NCBI RefSeq assembly: GCF_000296215.2
Contig: NZ_CP013949.1
Coordinates: forward strand, 4,023,501 to 4,087,500
Direction of reading: 5' to 3'
Source of the DNA: Bradyrhizobium sp. CCGE-LA001
Lineage (GTDB): Bacteria; Pseudomonadota; Alphaproteobacteria; Rhizobiales; Xanthobacteraceae
Length of the DNA: 64,000 nucleotides
Of the stretch, positions 17,751-26,943 are shown piece after piece. A program made the position numbers and the translations under genes. The stretch's first letter is position 1. Each line of letters opens with the position of its first letter. Under the pieces are notes generated by a model. That model was not told where the DNA came from. It made no database searches and worked only from the letters and a program-made list of their open reading frames with translations.

Positions 17751-20700
17751 ATGATCGGTCTGATCCGCGCCGTCACACTCTGCGCCACGCTGGCGCTCGG
17801 CCTCAGCGCAGCGCACGGAGCCGACAAGGCATTCAAGCGCGACGATCTCGCCGATTCCGCAATCAAGCTCGAGGCCCAGATCAAGAGCGAGGCAGGACCC
17901 GTCGCCAAATCGAGCGCGACGCTGCGCACCGACGCGGACGCCGCATTCCGACGCAACGACTATCGCAGCGGCCTGTCGGTGCTCGGCCAGATCGCGGCGA
18001 CCACGCCCGAGGACACCGCCAACTGGCTGCGGCTCGCCAAGGTCATCTTCCAGATCTCGCCGAAGAGCTCGAGCGAGCAGACCTTCCTGCTGGAGCGCGC
18101 CTCGACGGCCGCCTACATCGCCTATCAGCGCGCCGGCAATCCGGGCGAGGAGGCCGACGCGCTCGCCGTGCTCGGCAAGGCGCTGGCCGAGCGCAAGCTG
18201 TGGCGGCCGGCACTGGACGCGATGCGGCTGTCGTTGGACACGCGCGAAGTCGCCGAGGTCCGCGGACAATATGAGAAGCTGCGCAACGAGCACGGTTTCC
18301 GGCTGCTCGACTACACCGTGGACTCGGATTCGGCGAGCCCGCGGGCCTGCTTCCAGTTCTCGGAGGAGCTTGCCAAGCGTACCGACTTCGCGCCGTTCCT
18401 GGCGCTGGCGGGACAGGACAAGCCGGCGCTGTCGGCCGAAGGCAAGCAGCTCTGCGTCGACGGGCTGAAGCACGGCGAACGCTATAATATCAATTTGCGC
18501 GCCGGCCTGCCATCGACGGTGAAGGAGGGCCTGCCGAAATCGGCCGAGTTCAACATCTATGTGCGCGACCGCAAGCCGTTCGTGCGCTTCACCAGCCGCG
18601 CCTACGTGCTGCCGAAGACCGGCCAGCGCGGCATTCCCGTGGTCAGCGTCAACACGCCCGCGGTCAATATCGACGTGTTCCGGATCGGCGACCGCAACCT
18701 GATCAACACGGTGGTCGACAGCGATTTCCAGAAGACGCTGACCAAATATCAGCTCTCGGATCTCGGCGGCGAGCGCGGCGTCAAGGTCTGGTCCGGCGAG
18801 CTCGCGACCGCGATGACGCTGAACCAGGACGTCACGACGGCATTCCCGGTCGACCAGGCGCTCGGCGAGTTGCAGCCCGGCGTGTACGTGATGACCGCCG
18901 CCGCCAAGAGCCCGGGCTCGGACGACGAGTACCAGCTCGCCACGCAATGGTTCATCGTTTCCGACCTCGGCATCACCGCCTATTCCGGCAATGACGGCAT
19001 CCATGTGTTCGTGAATTCGCTGGCGTCGACCGATCCGATCGGCAAGGCCGAGGTGCGGCTAGTTGCCCGCAACAACGAGATCCTGGCGACCCGCAAGACC
19101 GACGATGCCGGCCATGTGCTGTTCGAGGCGGGGCTAGCGCGCGGCGAGGGTGGCTTATCGCCGGCGATGCTCACTGTCAGCGGCGAGAAGGCCGACTATG
19201 CCTTCCTCAGCCTGAAGTCCTCCGCCTTCGATTTGTCCGACCGCGGCGTGTCCGGCCGTGCGGTGCCTGCAGGCGCCGACGCGTTCGTTTATGCCGAGCG
19301 CGGCGTCTACCGCTCCAGCGAGACGGTCTATCTCACCGCGCTGTTGCGGGACGGACAGGGCAATGCCGTCACCGGCGGCCCGCTCACGATGGTGATCGAG
19401 CGCCCAGACGGCGTCGAATATCGGCGTGCCGTGCTGGCCGACCAGGGCGCCGGCGGACGCACGCTGGCCGTGCCGCTCAATTCGGCCGTCCCGACCGGGA
19501 CGTGGCGGGCGCGCGCCTTTACCGACCCGAAGGGATCGGCCGTCGGCGAGACCACCTTCATGGTCGAGGATTATGTCCCGGACCGGATCGAATTCGACTT
19601 GTCCGCCAAGGACAAGGTGATCACAGCTAATGCTCCAGTGGAACTGAAGGCGGACGGTCATTTCCTCTATGGCGCGCCGGCCTCGGGCCTCCAGCTCGAA
19701 GGCGATATGCTGGTGGCACCTGCGAAGGAGCGGCCGGGCTTTGCCGGCTACCAGTTCGGCGTCGACGACGAGGAGACCACCTCGAACGAGCGCACGGCGC
19801 TCGAGAACCTGCCCGAGGCGGACGCCAACGGCGTTGCGACCTTTCCGGTGACCCTGGACAAGCAGCCGGCCTCGACCCGACCGCAGGAGGCGCAGATATT
19901 CGTCCGCATGGTCGAGACCGGCGGCCGCGCCGTCGAGCGCAAGCTCGTGCTGCCGATCGCGCCAGCGAGCGCCATGATCGGCATCAAGCCGCTGTTCGGC
20001 GACAAGAACGTCGCCGAGGGCGACAAGGCGGAATTCGACGTCGTGTTCGTCTCGCCAGAGGGCAAGACGCTGCCGCGCGACGGTCTGCGCTACGAGCTCC
20101 TGAAGATGGAGTCGCGCTACCAATGGTATCGCCAGAACAATTACTGGGAGTACGAGCCGGTCAAGTCGACCTCGCGCGTTGCTGACGGCGACGTCGTGGT
20201 CGCCGCCGATAAACCGTCGCGGATTTCGTTGAACCCCCAGTCCGGCCGCTACCGGCTCGACGTGAAGTCGAATGATGCCGACGGCCCGGTGACCTCAATA
20301 CAGTTCGATGTCGGCTGGTATTCGGACGGCAGCGCCGATACGCCGGACCTGCTGGAGACCTCGATCGACAAGCCGCAATACGCCTCCGGCGACACCATGA
20401 CCGTGTCGGTCAATGTGCGCAGCGCCGGCAAGCTGACCATCAACGTGTTCGGCGACCGCCTGCTGACGACCCAGACTGTCGACGTCAAGGAAGGCACCGC
20501 GCAGGTGAAGCTTCCGATCGGCAAAGACTGGGGTACCGGCGCCTATGTCGTGGCGACGCTGCGCCGTCCGCTCGACGCGGCCGCCCAGCGCATGCCGGGA
20601 CGGGCGATCGGCCTGAAATGGTTCGGCATCGACAAGCAGGCCCGCACGTTGCAGGTCAAGCTGACGCCGCCGGCGCTGATCCGCCCGAATTCGACGTTGA

Positions 20701-22952
20701 AGATCCCGGTCAAGCTCGACGGGCTCAATCCGGGCGAGGACGCGAAGGTCGTCATCGCCGCGGTCGATATCGGCATCCTCAATCTCACCAATTACAAGCC
20801 GCCGGCGCCGGACGATTATTATCTCGGCCAGCGCAGCCTGACCGCCGAGATCCGCGATCTCTACGGGCAGTTGATCGACGGCATGTCGGGCACGCGCGGC
20901 CAGATCAAGTCCGGCGGCGACGCTGGTGGCGAGCTCCAGGGTTCGCCCCCCACGCAAAAGCCGTTGGCGCTGTATTCAGGCATCGTCACGGTCGCCGCCG
21001 ACGGCTCGGCTGAGGTGAGCTTCGATGTTCCGGAGTTTGCCGGCACCGCGCGCGTGATGGCGGTGGCGTGGACCGCGACCAAGCTCGGCCGTGCCAACAC
21101 CGACGTCGTGATCCGCGATCCCGTGGTGCTGACGACGACGCTGCCGCGCTTCCTGCTCAACGGCGACCGCGGCACGGTCAATCTCGAGATCGACAATGTC
21201 GAGGGCCAGGCCGGCGACTACGTCATCAACGTGAAAACGGCCGGCCCGGTGAAGATGACGGGTAATCCCGCCACCACCGTCAAGCTCGCCGCCAAGCAGC
21301 GCAACTCGTTCGCGCTGGCGATCGATGCGACGGCGGCGGGGCAGGCGACGTTCGACGTTGACATCACGGGGCCGAACGGCCTTACGCTCGCGCGCCACTA
21401 TGCGCTCGACGTCAAGGCGGCGACCCAGGTGCTGGCGCGCCGCTCGATCCGCACGCTGGCGAAGGGCGAGAGCCTGACGCTGACCCCGGACATGTTCTCG
21501 GACCTCGTGCCGGGCACCGGCAGCGTCTCGGTCTCGGCAAGCCTGTCGACCGCGCTCGATGCGGCGACGATCCTCAAGGCACTCGACCGCTATCCCTATG
21601 GCTGCTCGGAGCAGATCACGAGCCGTGCCATGCCGCTGCTCTACGTCAACGATCTCGCCGCGGGGGCGCATCTGGCGATGGACACCGAGGTCGACCAGCG
21701 CATCCGCGACGCGATCGAGCGGCTCCTGGCGCGCCAGGGTTCCAACGGCTCGTTCGGACTGTGGTCGGCGGGCGGCGATGATGAATGGCTGGACGCCTAT
21801 GTGACGGACTTCCTGACCCGCGCCCGCGAGAAGGGTTTTGCGGTGCCGGACGTGCTGTTCAAGAACGCGCTCGACCGCATCCGCAATTCCGTCGTCAATG
21901 CCGACGAGCCGGAAAAGGACGGTGGGCGCGAGCTCGCCTACGGCCTCTACGTGCTCGCGCGCAATGGCGCGGCGCCGATCGGCGACCTCCGCTATCTCGC
22001 CGACACCAAGCTTGCCAACCTCGCAACGCCGATCGCGAAATCGCAGCTTGCGGCGGCGCTGGCGCTGGTCGGCGATCGCAACCGAGCCGAGCGTGTGTAC
22101 GGCGCTGCGCTCGACAGCCTCGCGCCGAAGCCCGCGCTGGAATTCGGCCGCACCGATTACGGCTCGCAGCTTCGCGATGCCGCAGCTCTGGTGTCGCTCG
22201 CCAGCGAAGGCAATGCGCCGAAGGCGACGCTGACTCAGGCTGTCGCTCGGGTCGAGACCGCCCGCGGCCTCACGCCCTACACCTCCACGCAGGAGAATGC
22301 TTGGCTGGTGCTGGCGGCGCGGGCGCTGGCCAAGGAGAACCTGTCGATGGAGGTGGACGGCCAGCCGGTCAAGTCCGCGCTCTATCGCAGCTATAAGCCG
22401 GACACGCTGAGCGGCAAGCCGCTGAAGATCACCAATACCGGCGATGCACCGGTGCAGGCGGTGGTCTCGGTGTCGGGCTCGCCGGTGACGCCGGAGCCGG
22501 CCGCGTCGAACGGCTTCAAGATCGAGCGCAATTACTTCACGCTCGACGGCAAGCCAGCCGACATCAGCAAGGTCAAGCAGAACCAGCGCTTTGCGGTGGT
22601 GCTGAAGATCACCGAGGCCAAGCCGGAGTACGGCCACATCATGGTGGCGGATTATCTGCCGGCGGGCCTGGAGATCGACAATCCGAAGCTTGTGTCCTCC
22701 GGGGACAGCGGCACGCTGGACTGGATCGAGGACGGCGAGGAGCCCGAGAATACCGAGTTTCGCGACGACCGCTTCACTGCGGCCATCGATCGGGCCTCGG
22801 ATTCAAAGTCGGTATTCACCGTCGCCTATATCGTGCGCGCGGTCTCGCCGGGCAAATACGTGCTGCCGCAGGCCTATGTCGAGGACATGTATAATCCCTC
22901 GCGCTACGGCCGCACCGGTACGGGGTCCGTCGAGGTGCGAGCAGCGAAGTGA
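17751..22952 (+). CDS. yfhM: Bacterial alpha-2-macroglobulin family protein (YfhM-like)
   Basis: This 1733-residue periplasmic protein has a signal peptide ending near 'LGLSAAHGADKAF' (about residue 24). Long macroglobulin (MG) beta domains follow. 'VYAERGVYRSSETVYLTALL' (about residues 503-522) is the conserved start of the MG2-type repeat. The thioester region 'YPYGCSEQITSRAMPLLY' carries the CxEQ motif at Cys1285-Gln1288. Bacterial A2Ms are thought to trap proteases that enter the periplasm and to guard the cell together with PBP1C. No lipobox Cys follows the signal, unlike the lipoprotein form in E. coli, so this one should be soluble. A GGGAG ribosome binding site precedes the start. pbpC follows directly. 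Confidence 0.93.
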   Translation: MIGLIRAVTLCATLALGLSAAHGADKAFKRDDLADSAIKLEAQIKSEAGPVAKSSATLRTDADAAFRRNDYRSGLSVLGQIAATTPEDTANWLRLAKVIFQISPKSSSEQTFLLERASTAAYIAYQRAGNPGEEADALAVLGKALAERKLWRPALDAMRLSLDTREVAEVRGQYEKLRNEHGFRLLDYTVDSDSASPRACFQFSEELAKRTDFAPFLALAGQDKPALSAEGKQLCVDGLKHGERYNINLRAGLPSTVKEGLPKSAEFNIYVRDRKPFVRFTSRAYVLPKTGQRGIPVVSVNTPAVNIDVFRIGDRNLINTVVDSDFQKTLTKYQLSDLGGERGVKVWSGELATAMTLNQDVTTAFPVDQALGELQPGVYVMTAAAKSPGSDDEYQLATQWFIVSDLGITAYSGNDGIHVFVNSLASTDPIGKAEVRLVARNNEILATRKTDDAGHVLFEAGLARGEGGLSPAMLTVSGEKADYAFLSLKSSAFDLSDRGVSGRAVPAGADAFVYAERGVYRSSETVYLTALLRDGQGNAVTGGPLTMVIERPDGVEYRRAVLADQGAGGRTLAVPLNSAVPTGTWRARAFTDPKGSAVGETTFMVEDYVPDRIEFDLSAKDKVITANAPVELKADGHFLYGAPASGLQLEGDMLVAPAKERPGFAGYQFGVDDEETTSNERTALENLPEADANGVATFPVTLDKQPASTRPQEAQIFVRMVETGGRAVERKLVLPIAPASAMIGIKPLFGDKNVAEGDKAEFDVVFVSPEGKTLPRDGLRYELLKMESRYQWYRQNNYWEYEPVKSTSRVADGDVVVAADKPSRISLNPQSGRYRLDVKSNDADGPVTSIQFDVGWYSDGSADTPDLLETSIDKPQYASGDTMTVSVNVRSAGKLTINVFGDRLLTTQTVDVKEGTAQVKLPIGKDWGTGAYVVATLRRPLDAAAQRMPGRAIGLKWFGIDKQARTLQVKLTPPALIRPNSTLKIPVKLDGLNPGEDAKVVIAAVDIGILNLTNYKPPAPDDYYLGQRSLTAEIRDLYGQLIDGMSGTRGQIKSGGDAGGELQGSPPTQKPLALYSGIVTVAADGSAEVSFDVPEFAGTARVMAVAWTATKLGRANTDVVIRDPVVLTTTLPRFLLNGDRGTVNLEIDNVEGQAGDYVINVKTAGPVKMTGNPATTVKLAAKQRNSFALAIDATAAGQATFDVDITGPNGLTLARHYALDVKAATQVLARRSIRTLAKGESLTLTPDMFSDLVPGTGSVSVSASLSTALDAATILKALDRYPYGCSEQITSRAMPLLYVNDLAAGAHLAMDTEVDQRIRDAIERLLARQGSNGSFGLWSAGGDDEWLDAYVTDFLTRAREKGFAVPDVLFKNALDRIRNSVVNADEPEKDGGRELAYGLYVLARNGAAPIGDLRYLADTKLANLATPIAKSQLAAALALVGDRNRAERVYGAALDSLAPKPALEFGRTDYGSQLRDAAALVSLASEGNAPKATLTQAVARVETARGLTPYTSTQENAWLVLAARALAKENLSMEVDGQPVKSALYRSYKPDTLSGKPLKITNTGDAPVQAVVSVSGSPVTPEPAASNGFKIERNYFTLDGKPADISKVKQNQRFAVVLKITEAKPEYGHIMVADYLPAGLEIDNPKLVSSGDSGTLDWIEDGEEPENTEFRDDRFTAAIDRASDSKSVFTVAYIVRAVSPGKYVLPQAYVEDMYNPSRYGRTGTGSVEVRAAK

Positions 22953-22953
22953 G

Positions 22954-25149
22954 ATGAAGGAAGTGACGCCGCACACGCAGTCGTCATGCCCGGGCTTGTC
23001 CCGGGCATCCACGAACTTTGCTGCCGCGGCGAAGGACGTGGATGGCCGGGACAAGCCCGGCCATGACGGGCGGAGAGGGCAGCTCGTCTTTCGACTTCTC
23101 TCAGCCCTCGCGCTTACCTTCATCCTCGCCATCATCGGCTTCGTCGGCTGGGTCTACTCGCTCGGCCCTTTGCCGCTCGACGAGGCGCGGCAGGTCTCCA
23201 CCACCATCGTCGATCGCAACGGCAAGCTGCTGCGCGCCTATGCCATGGCCGACGGACGCTGGCGGCTGCCGGTCGACGCAAAAACGAATGTCGATCCGAT
23301 CTATCTGAAGCTGCTGTTGGCCTATGAGGACCAGCGTTTCTATGCCCATGACGGAATCGACCCGCTGGCGCTGGGCCGCGCCGCATTGCAACTGACGACA
23401 CGGGGCCACATCGTGTCCGGCGGCTCGACCATCACCATGCAGCTCGCGCGCCTAATGGAGCCGCGGCGGCAGCGCTCGCTCTATGCCAAGCTGCGGCAGA
23501 CGGTGCGAGCCATCGAGATCGAGCGGACCCTCAGCAAGGAAGAGATCCTCGACCTCTATCTCGCGCTCGCGCCTTACGGCGGCAATCTCGAAGGCATCCG
23601 TGCGGCTTCGATCGCATATCTTGGCAAGGAGCCGAAGCGATTGTCGCTGGCCGAGGCTGCGCTGCTGGTGGCGCTGCCGCAATCGCCGGAGACGCGCCGG
23701 CTCGATCGCCATCCCGAGGCAGCCCGCATCGCGCGCGACCGCGTGCTCGACCGCATGGTCGGCGAGCATCAGGTCAGCGCTGAGGATGCGAAGCAGGCCA
23801 AGGCCGTTCCCATCCCGAAGCTGCGCAGGCCGATGCCGATCCTCGCGCCGCATGCCTCCGACAGCGCGCTGTCGATCGTCAAGGACAAGCCGGTCATCAA
23901 GCTGACGCTGGATGCGAATTTGCAGAAGGTGCTGGAGCCGCTGGCGCGCGACCGCGCGATTGCGCTTGGGCCGAACATCTCGGTCGGCATCATCGTCGTC
24001 GACAACGAGAGCGGCGACGTGCTCGCCCGCGTCGGCTCGGCCGATTATTTCGACGAGAGCCGGGCAGGGCAGGTCGACATGACCCGCGCGGTCCGTTCGC
24101 CGGGATCGACGCTGAAACCTTTCATCTATGGACTCGCCTTCGAGGACGGCTTCGTTCATCCCGAGAGCCTGATCGACGACCGGCCGGTCCGCTTCGGCTC
24201 CTACGCGCCGGAAAATTTCGACATGACGTTCCAGGGCACGGTGCCGGTGCGGAAGGCGCTGCAATTGTCGCTGAACGTACCGGCCATCGTGCTGCTCGAT
24301 CGCGTCGGCTCCAGCCGGCTGACCTCGCGGCTGCGGCAGGCCGGCGGCAATCTCGTGCTGCCCAAGGACGAGGCGCCGGGCCTCGCCATGGGTCTCGGCG
24401 GCGTTGGCGTGACGCTCCAGGATCTCGTTCAGCTCTATACGGGTTTCGCGCGACTCGGCACGACCAAGCCGCTGCGCGAGATCATGGCCGACAGCGATGA
24501 CCGCGAGCCGCTGCGGCTCTTGGATCAGGTCGCGGCTTGGCAAGTGGGCAACGTGCTGTTGGGCACGCCTCCGCCGGAGAACGCTGCCCATAACCGTATC
24601 GCCTTCAAGACCGGCACATCCTATGGCTATCGCGATGCCTGGTCGGTCGGCTTCGATGGCCGCATGACCATCGGCGTCTGGGTCGGCCGGCCCGACGGTG
24701 CGCCAGTTCCGGGCCTGATCGGGCGCGTCGCTGCCGCTCCGATCCTGTTCGACGCCTTCGCCCGAACCGGCAAGACGCTGGCGCCCTTGCCGAAGCCGCC
24801 CAAGGGAACTCTGGTGGCTAGCAACACCAAGCTGCCGCTGCCCTTGAAGCGGTTCCGTCCGGTCGGCGAGTTGGTGCGCACGGGAGGCGAGCAGGCCCTG
24901 CACATCCAGTTTCCGCTCAATGGCTCGCGGATCGACGTCGATCGTTCCCTTGGCCGGGAGAGCGCAGCCATGCCGGTCAAGGTCGCTGGCGGCGTGCTGC
25001 CCATGACCATCATGGTTAACGGGACTGCGCTCGGCGAGATCGACGGCCGTCGCCAGCGCCTGATCGATCCGCCCGGTCCGGGCTTTGCCCGCCTCACCGT
25101 GATCGACGCCACGGGCGCCGCGGACACAGTCGTCATTCGAATTCAGTGA
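22954..25149 (+). CDS. pbpC: Penicillin-binding protein 1C
   Basis: This 731-residue bifunctional peptidoglycan synthase is the usual partner of bacterial alpha-2-macroglobulin. The membrane anchor is at about residues 48-68. The glycosyltransferase (GT51) domain has 'AYEDQRFYAHDGIDPLALGR' (catalytic Glu125) and 'GGSTITMQLARLM'. The transpeptidase domain has 'SPGSTLKPFIYG' (active Ser385, Lys388), 'SLN' and 'FKTGTSYGYRDAW' (Lys552). A C-terminal PBP1C-specific domain (about 640-731) follows. The ATG one base after the alpha-2-macroglobulin stop is used. With it, residues 10-38 are translated from a palindromic genomic repeat, so the natural N-terminus is uncertain; GTG at 23038 is the only downstream alternative that keeps the anchor. 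Confidence 0.92.
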   Translation: MKEVTPHTQSSCPGLSRASTNFAAAAKDVDGRDKPGHDGRRGQLVFRLLSALALTFILAIIGFVGWVYSLGPLPLDEARQVSTTIVDRNGKLLRAYAMADGRWRLPVDAKTNVDPIYLKLLLAYEDQRFYAHDGIDPLALGRAALQLTTRGHIVSGGSTITMQLARLMEPRRQRSLYAKLRQTVRAIEIERTLSKEEILDLYLALAPYGGNLEGIRAASIAYLGKEPKRLSLAEAALLVALPQSPETRRLDRHPEAARIARDRVLDRMVGEHQVSAEDAKQAKAVPIPKLRRPMPILAPHASDSALSIVKDKPVIKLTLDANLQKVLEPLARDRAIALGPNISVGIIVVDNESGDVLARVGSADYFDESRAGQVDMTRAVRSPGSTLKPFIYGLAFEDGFVHPESLIDDRPVRFGSYAPENFDMTFQGTVPVRKALQLSLNVPAIVLLDRVGSSRLTSRLRQAGGNLVLPKDEAPGLAMGLGGVGVTLQDLVQLYTGFARLGTTKPLREIMADSDDREPLRLLDQVAAWQVGNVLLGTPPPENAAHNRIAFKTGTSYGYRDAWSVGFDGRMTIGVWVGRPDGAPVPGLIGRVAAAPILFDAFARTGKTLAPLPKPPKGTLVASNTKLPLPLKRFRPVGELVRTGGEQALHIQFPLNGSRIDVDRSLGRESAAMPVKVAGGVLPMTIMVNGTALGEIDGRRQRLIDPPGPGFARLTVIDATGAADTVVIRIQ
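22982..23068. repeat. Palindromic REP-like repeat inside the 5' end of pbpC
   Basis: The left arm (22982-23013, CGTCATGCCCGGGCTTGTCC...) and right arm (23037-23068) are inverted copies of about 32 bases with two differences, separated by 23 bases. This is the kind of intergenic palindrome I recognise as highly repeated in Bradyrhizobium. Here it lies in frame at the start of pbpC and is read as 'SSCPGLSRAS' and 'DVDGRDKPGHDG'. On RNA it forms a very stable hairpin between alpha-2-macroglobulin and pbpC. Confidence 0.85.
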
Positions 25150-25199
25150 GCCCGGCTCAAGCGGTTGTGGCGATGGCGGTTTCAGCGTAAGCGGAACCA

Positions 25200-26942
25200 A
25201 TGGTCGAGACCTACCCAACTCCCCGTTTTGGAGCGCCCCGCGAGCCGAAATCGCCCGTCAATCCGGGCAGCGGGCTCGTGCGCATGCTCGATATCGCCAC
25301 GGCCAGCCATGCCCGCGCGGTCGGCTTCCTGGTGCTGTGTGCGCTGCTGCTCTTCCTGCCCGGCTTCTTCACTATTCCGCCGATCGACCGCGACGAAGCA
25401 CGCTTCGCCCAGGCCACCAAGCAGATGGTGGAGAGCGGCGACTATGTCGACATCCGCTTCCAGGAGGATGTCCGCTACAAGAAGCCGGTCGGCATCTATT
25501 GGCTGCAATCGGCTGCCGTGGAAGCTGCCGCGGCGCTCAAGCTGCCGAAGGCCGAATTGCGCATCTGGGTCTATCGCCTGCCGTCGCTGCTGGGAGCGAT
25601 CGGCGCGGTGCTCATGACCTATTGGGCCGCGCTGGGCTTCATCACGCGGCGTGCCGCAGTGTTGGCGGCCCTCATGATGTGCGCCTCCGTGCTGCTCGGC
25701 GTCGAGGCGCGGCTCGCCAAAACCGACGCGATGCTGCTGCTCTGTGTGGTCGCGACGATGGGAGCAATGGCGCGGGCCTATCTGTCCTGGCAGCGCGCCG
25801 AGGACGAGGCCCGTCCGCCCTGGAGCTGGCCGGCTATCTTCTGGACCGCGCTCGCCGTCGGCATCCTGATCAAGGGGCCACTGATCCTGATGTTCGCGGG
25901 CCTGACCATCGTCGCGCTCGCGATCCAGGACCGTGACTCGTCTTGGCTCTGGAAGCTGCGCCCGGTCTGGGGCCTGATGTGGACGCTGGTACTGGTGCTG
26001 CCCTGGTTCGTCGCGATCTTCTGGCGCGCGGGCGAGACCTTCTTCACCGATTCCGTCGGCGGCGACATGCTGAGCAAGCTGGGGGCCCAGGAATCCCACG
26101 GCGCGCCGCCCGGGCTGTACCTGGCACTGTTCTGGATCACTTTCTGGCCCGGCGCGCCGCTCGCGGCGATGGCGGCGCCCGCGGTCTGGCGGGCGCGGCG
26201 CGAGCCTGGCGCGCAGTTCCTGCTGGCCTGGCTGATCCCGTCCTGGATCGTGTTCGAGGCGGTGCTGACCAAGCTGCCGCATTACGTGCTGCCGCTGTAC
26301 CCCGCGATTGCGATCCTCACCGCCGGCGCGGTGGAGCGGCGTGTGCTGTCGCGGTCCTGGCTGATGCGCGGCGCGGCCTGGTGGTTCGCGATCCCCGCGG
26401 CCGCCTCGATCATCGCGGTGGTCGGCGCGGTGATCCTGACGCGGCAGCCGGCCTTCGTGGCCTGGCCGTTCATCGCGGCCGCGCTGATCTTCGGCCTGTT
26501 CGCCTGGTGGCTCTACGACAACAACCGGGCCGAGCGCTCGCTGCTCAACGCGCTGGTCGCCGCTTTGATGCTGGCGGTGGTTGTCTACGGCATCGTGCTG
26601 CCGTCGCTGACCCCACTGTTTCCGAGCATCGAGATCGCGCGCGCGCTGCGCAACGTCACCTGCGTCGGGCCGAAGGCGGCTTCTGCCGGCTATCACGAGC
26701 CGAGCCTGGTCTTCCTGACGGGCACGAAGACGCTGCTGACCGACGGCTCGGGTGCGGCGGACTTCCTCGGGCAAGGCAGCTGCCGCTTCGCCCTGATCGA
26801 GCAGCGCTCGGAACGCAGCTTCGTGCAGCGCGCCGAGGCGATCGGATTGCGCTACAAGGTCGGCACGCGCATCGACGGCTATAATTTCTCGCAAGGGCGT
26901 GCGATCTCGATCTCGATCTTCCGCTCGGAAGGCACCGAATAG
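25200..26942 (+). CDS. ArnT-like polyprenyl-phosphate-dependent glycosyltransferase (GT39/GT83 family)
   Basis: This 580-residue integral membrane GT-C fold enzyme has about 12 hydrophobic segments. The catalytic acidic motif sits in the first periplasmic loop: 'IPPIDRDEARFAQATKQM' (about residues 60-77), followed by 'YKKPVGIYWLQS', both as in ArnT and related enzymes that take a sugar from an undecaprenyl phosphate and place it on lipid A or another envelope acceptor in the periplasm. The C-terminal part forms a small periplasmic domain. It starts an apparent four-gene operon with a PAP2 phosphatase, a polyprenyl-phosphate glycosyltransferase and a LAB_N protein, which suggests lipid A or similar glycolipid modification. 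The sugar is not determined. Confidence 0.88.
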   Translation: MVETYPTPRFGAPREPKSPVNPGSGLVRMLDIATASHARAVGFLVLCALLLFLPGFFTIPPIDRDEARFAQATKQMVESGDYVDIRFQEDVRYKKPVGIYWLQSAAVEAAAALKLPKAELRIWVYRLPSLLGAIGAVLMTYWAALGFITRRAAVLAALMMCASVLLGVEARLAKTDAMLLLCVVATMGAMARAYLSWQRAEDEARPPWSWPAIFWTALAVGILIKGPLILMFAGLTIVALAIQDRDSSWLWKLRPVWGLMWTLVLVLPWFVAIFWRAGETFFTDSVGGDMLSKLGAQESHGAPPGLYLALFWITFWPGAPLAAMAAPAVWRARREPGAQFLLAWLIPSWIVFEAVLTKLPHYVLPLYPAIAILTAGAVERRVLSRSWLMRGAAWWFAIPAAASIIAVVGAVILTRQPAFVAWPFIAAALIFGLFAWWLYDNNRAERSLLNALVAALMLAVVVYGIVLPSLTPLFPSIEIARALRNVTCVGPKAASAGYHEPSLVFLTGTKTLLTDGSGAADFLGQGSCRFALIEQRSERSFVQRAEAIGLRYKVGTRIDGYNFSQGRAISISIFRSEGTE

Positions 26943-26943
26943 G

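Noticed and set aside
20976..22637. A 553-codon open frame antisense to the alpha-2-macroglobulin gene
   Set aside because: Shadow of the third-position GC bias of the real gene; no ribosome binding site and low-complexity Arg/His/Gln-rich product.
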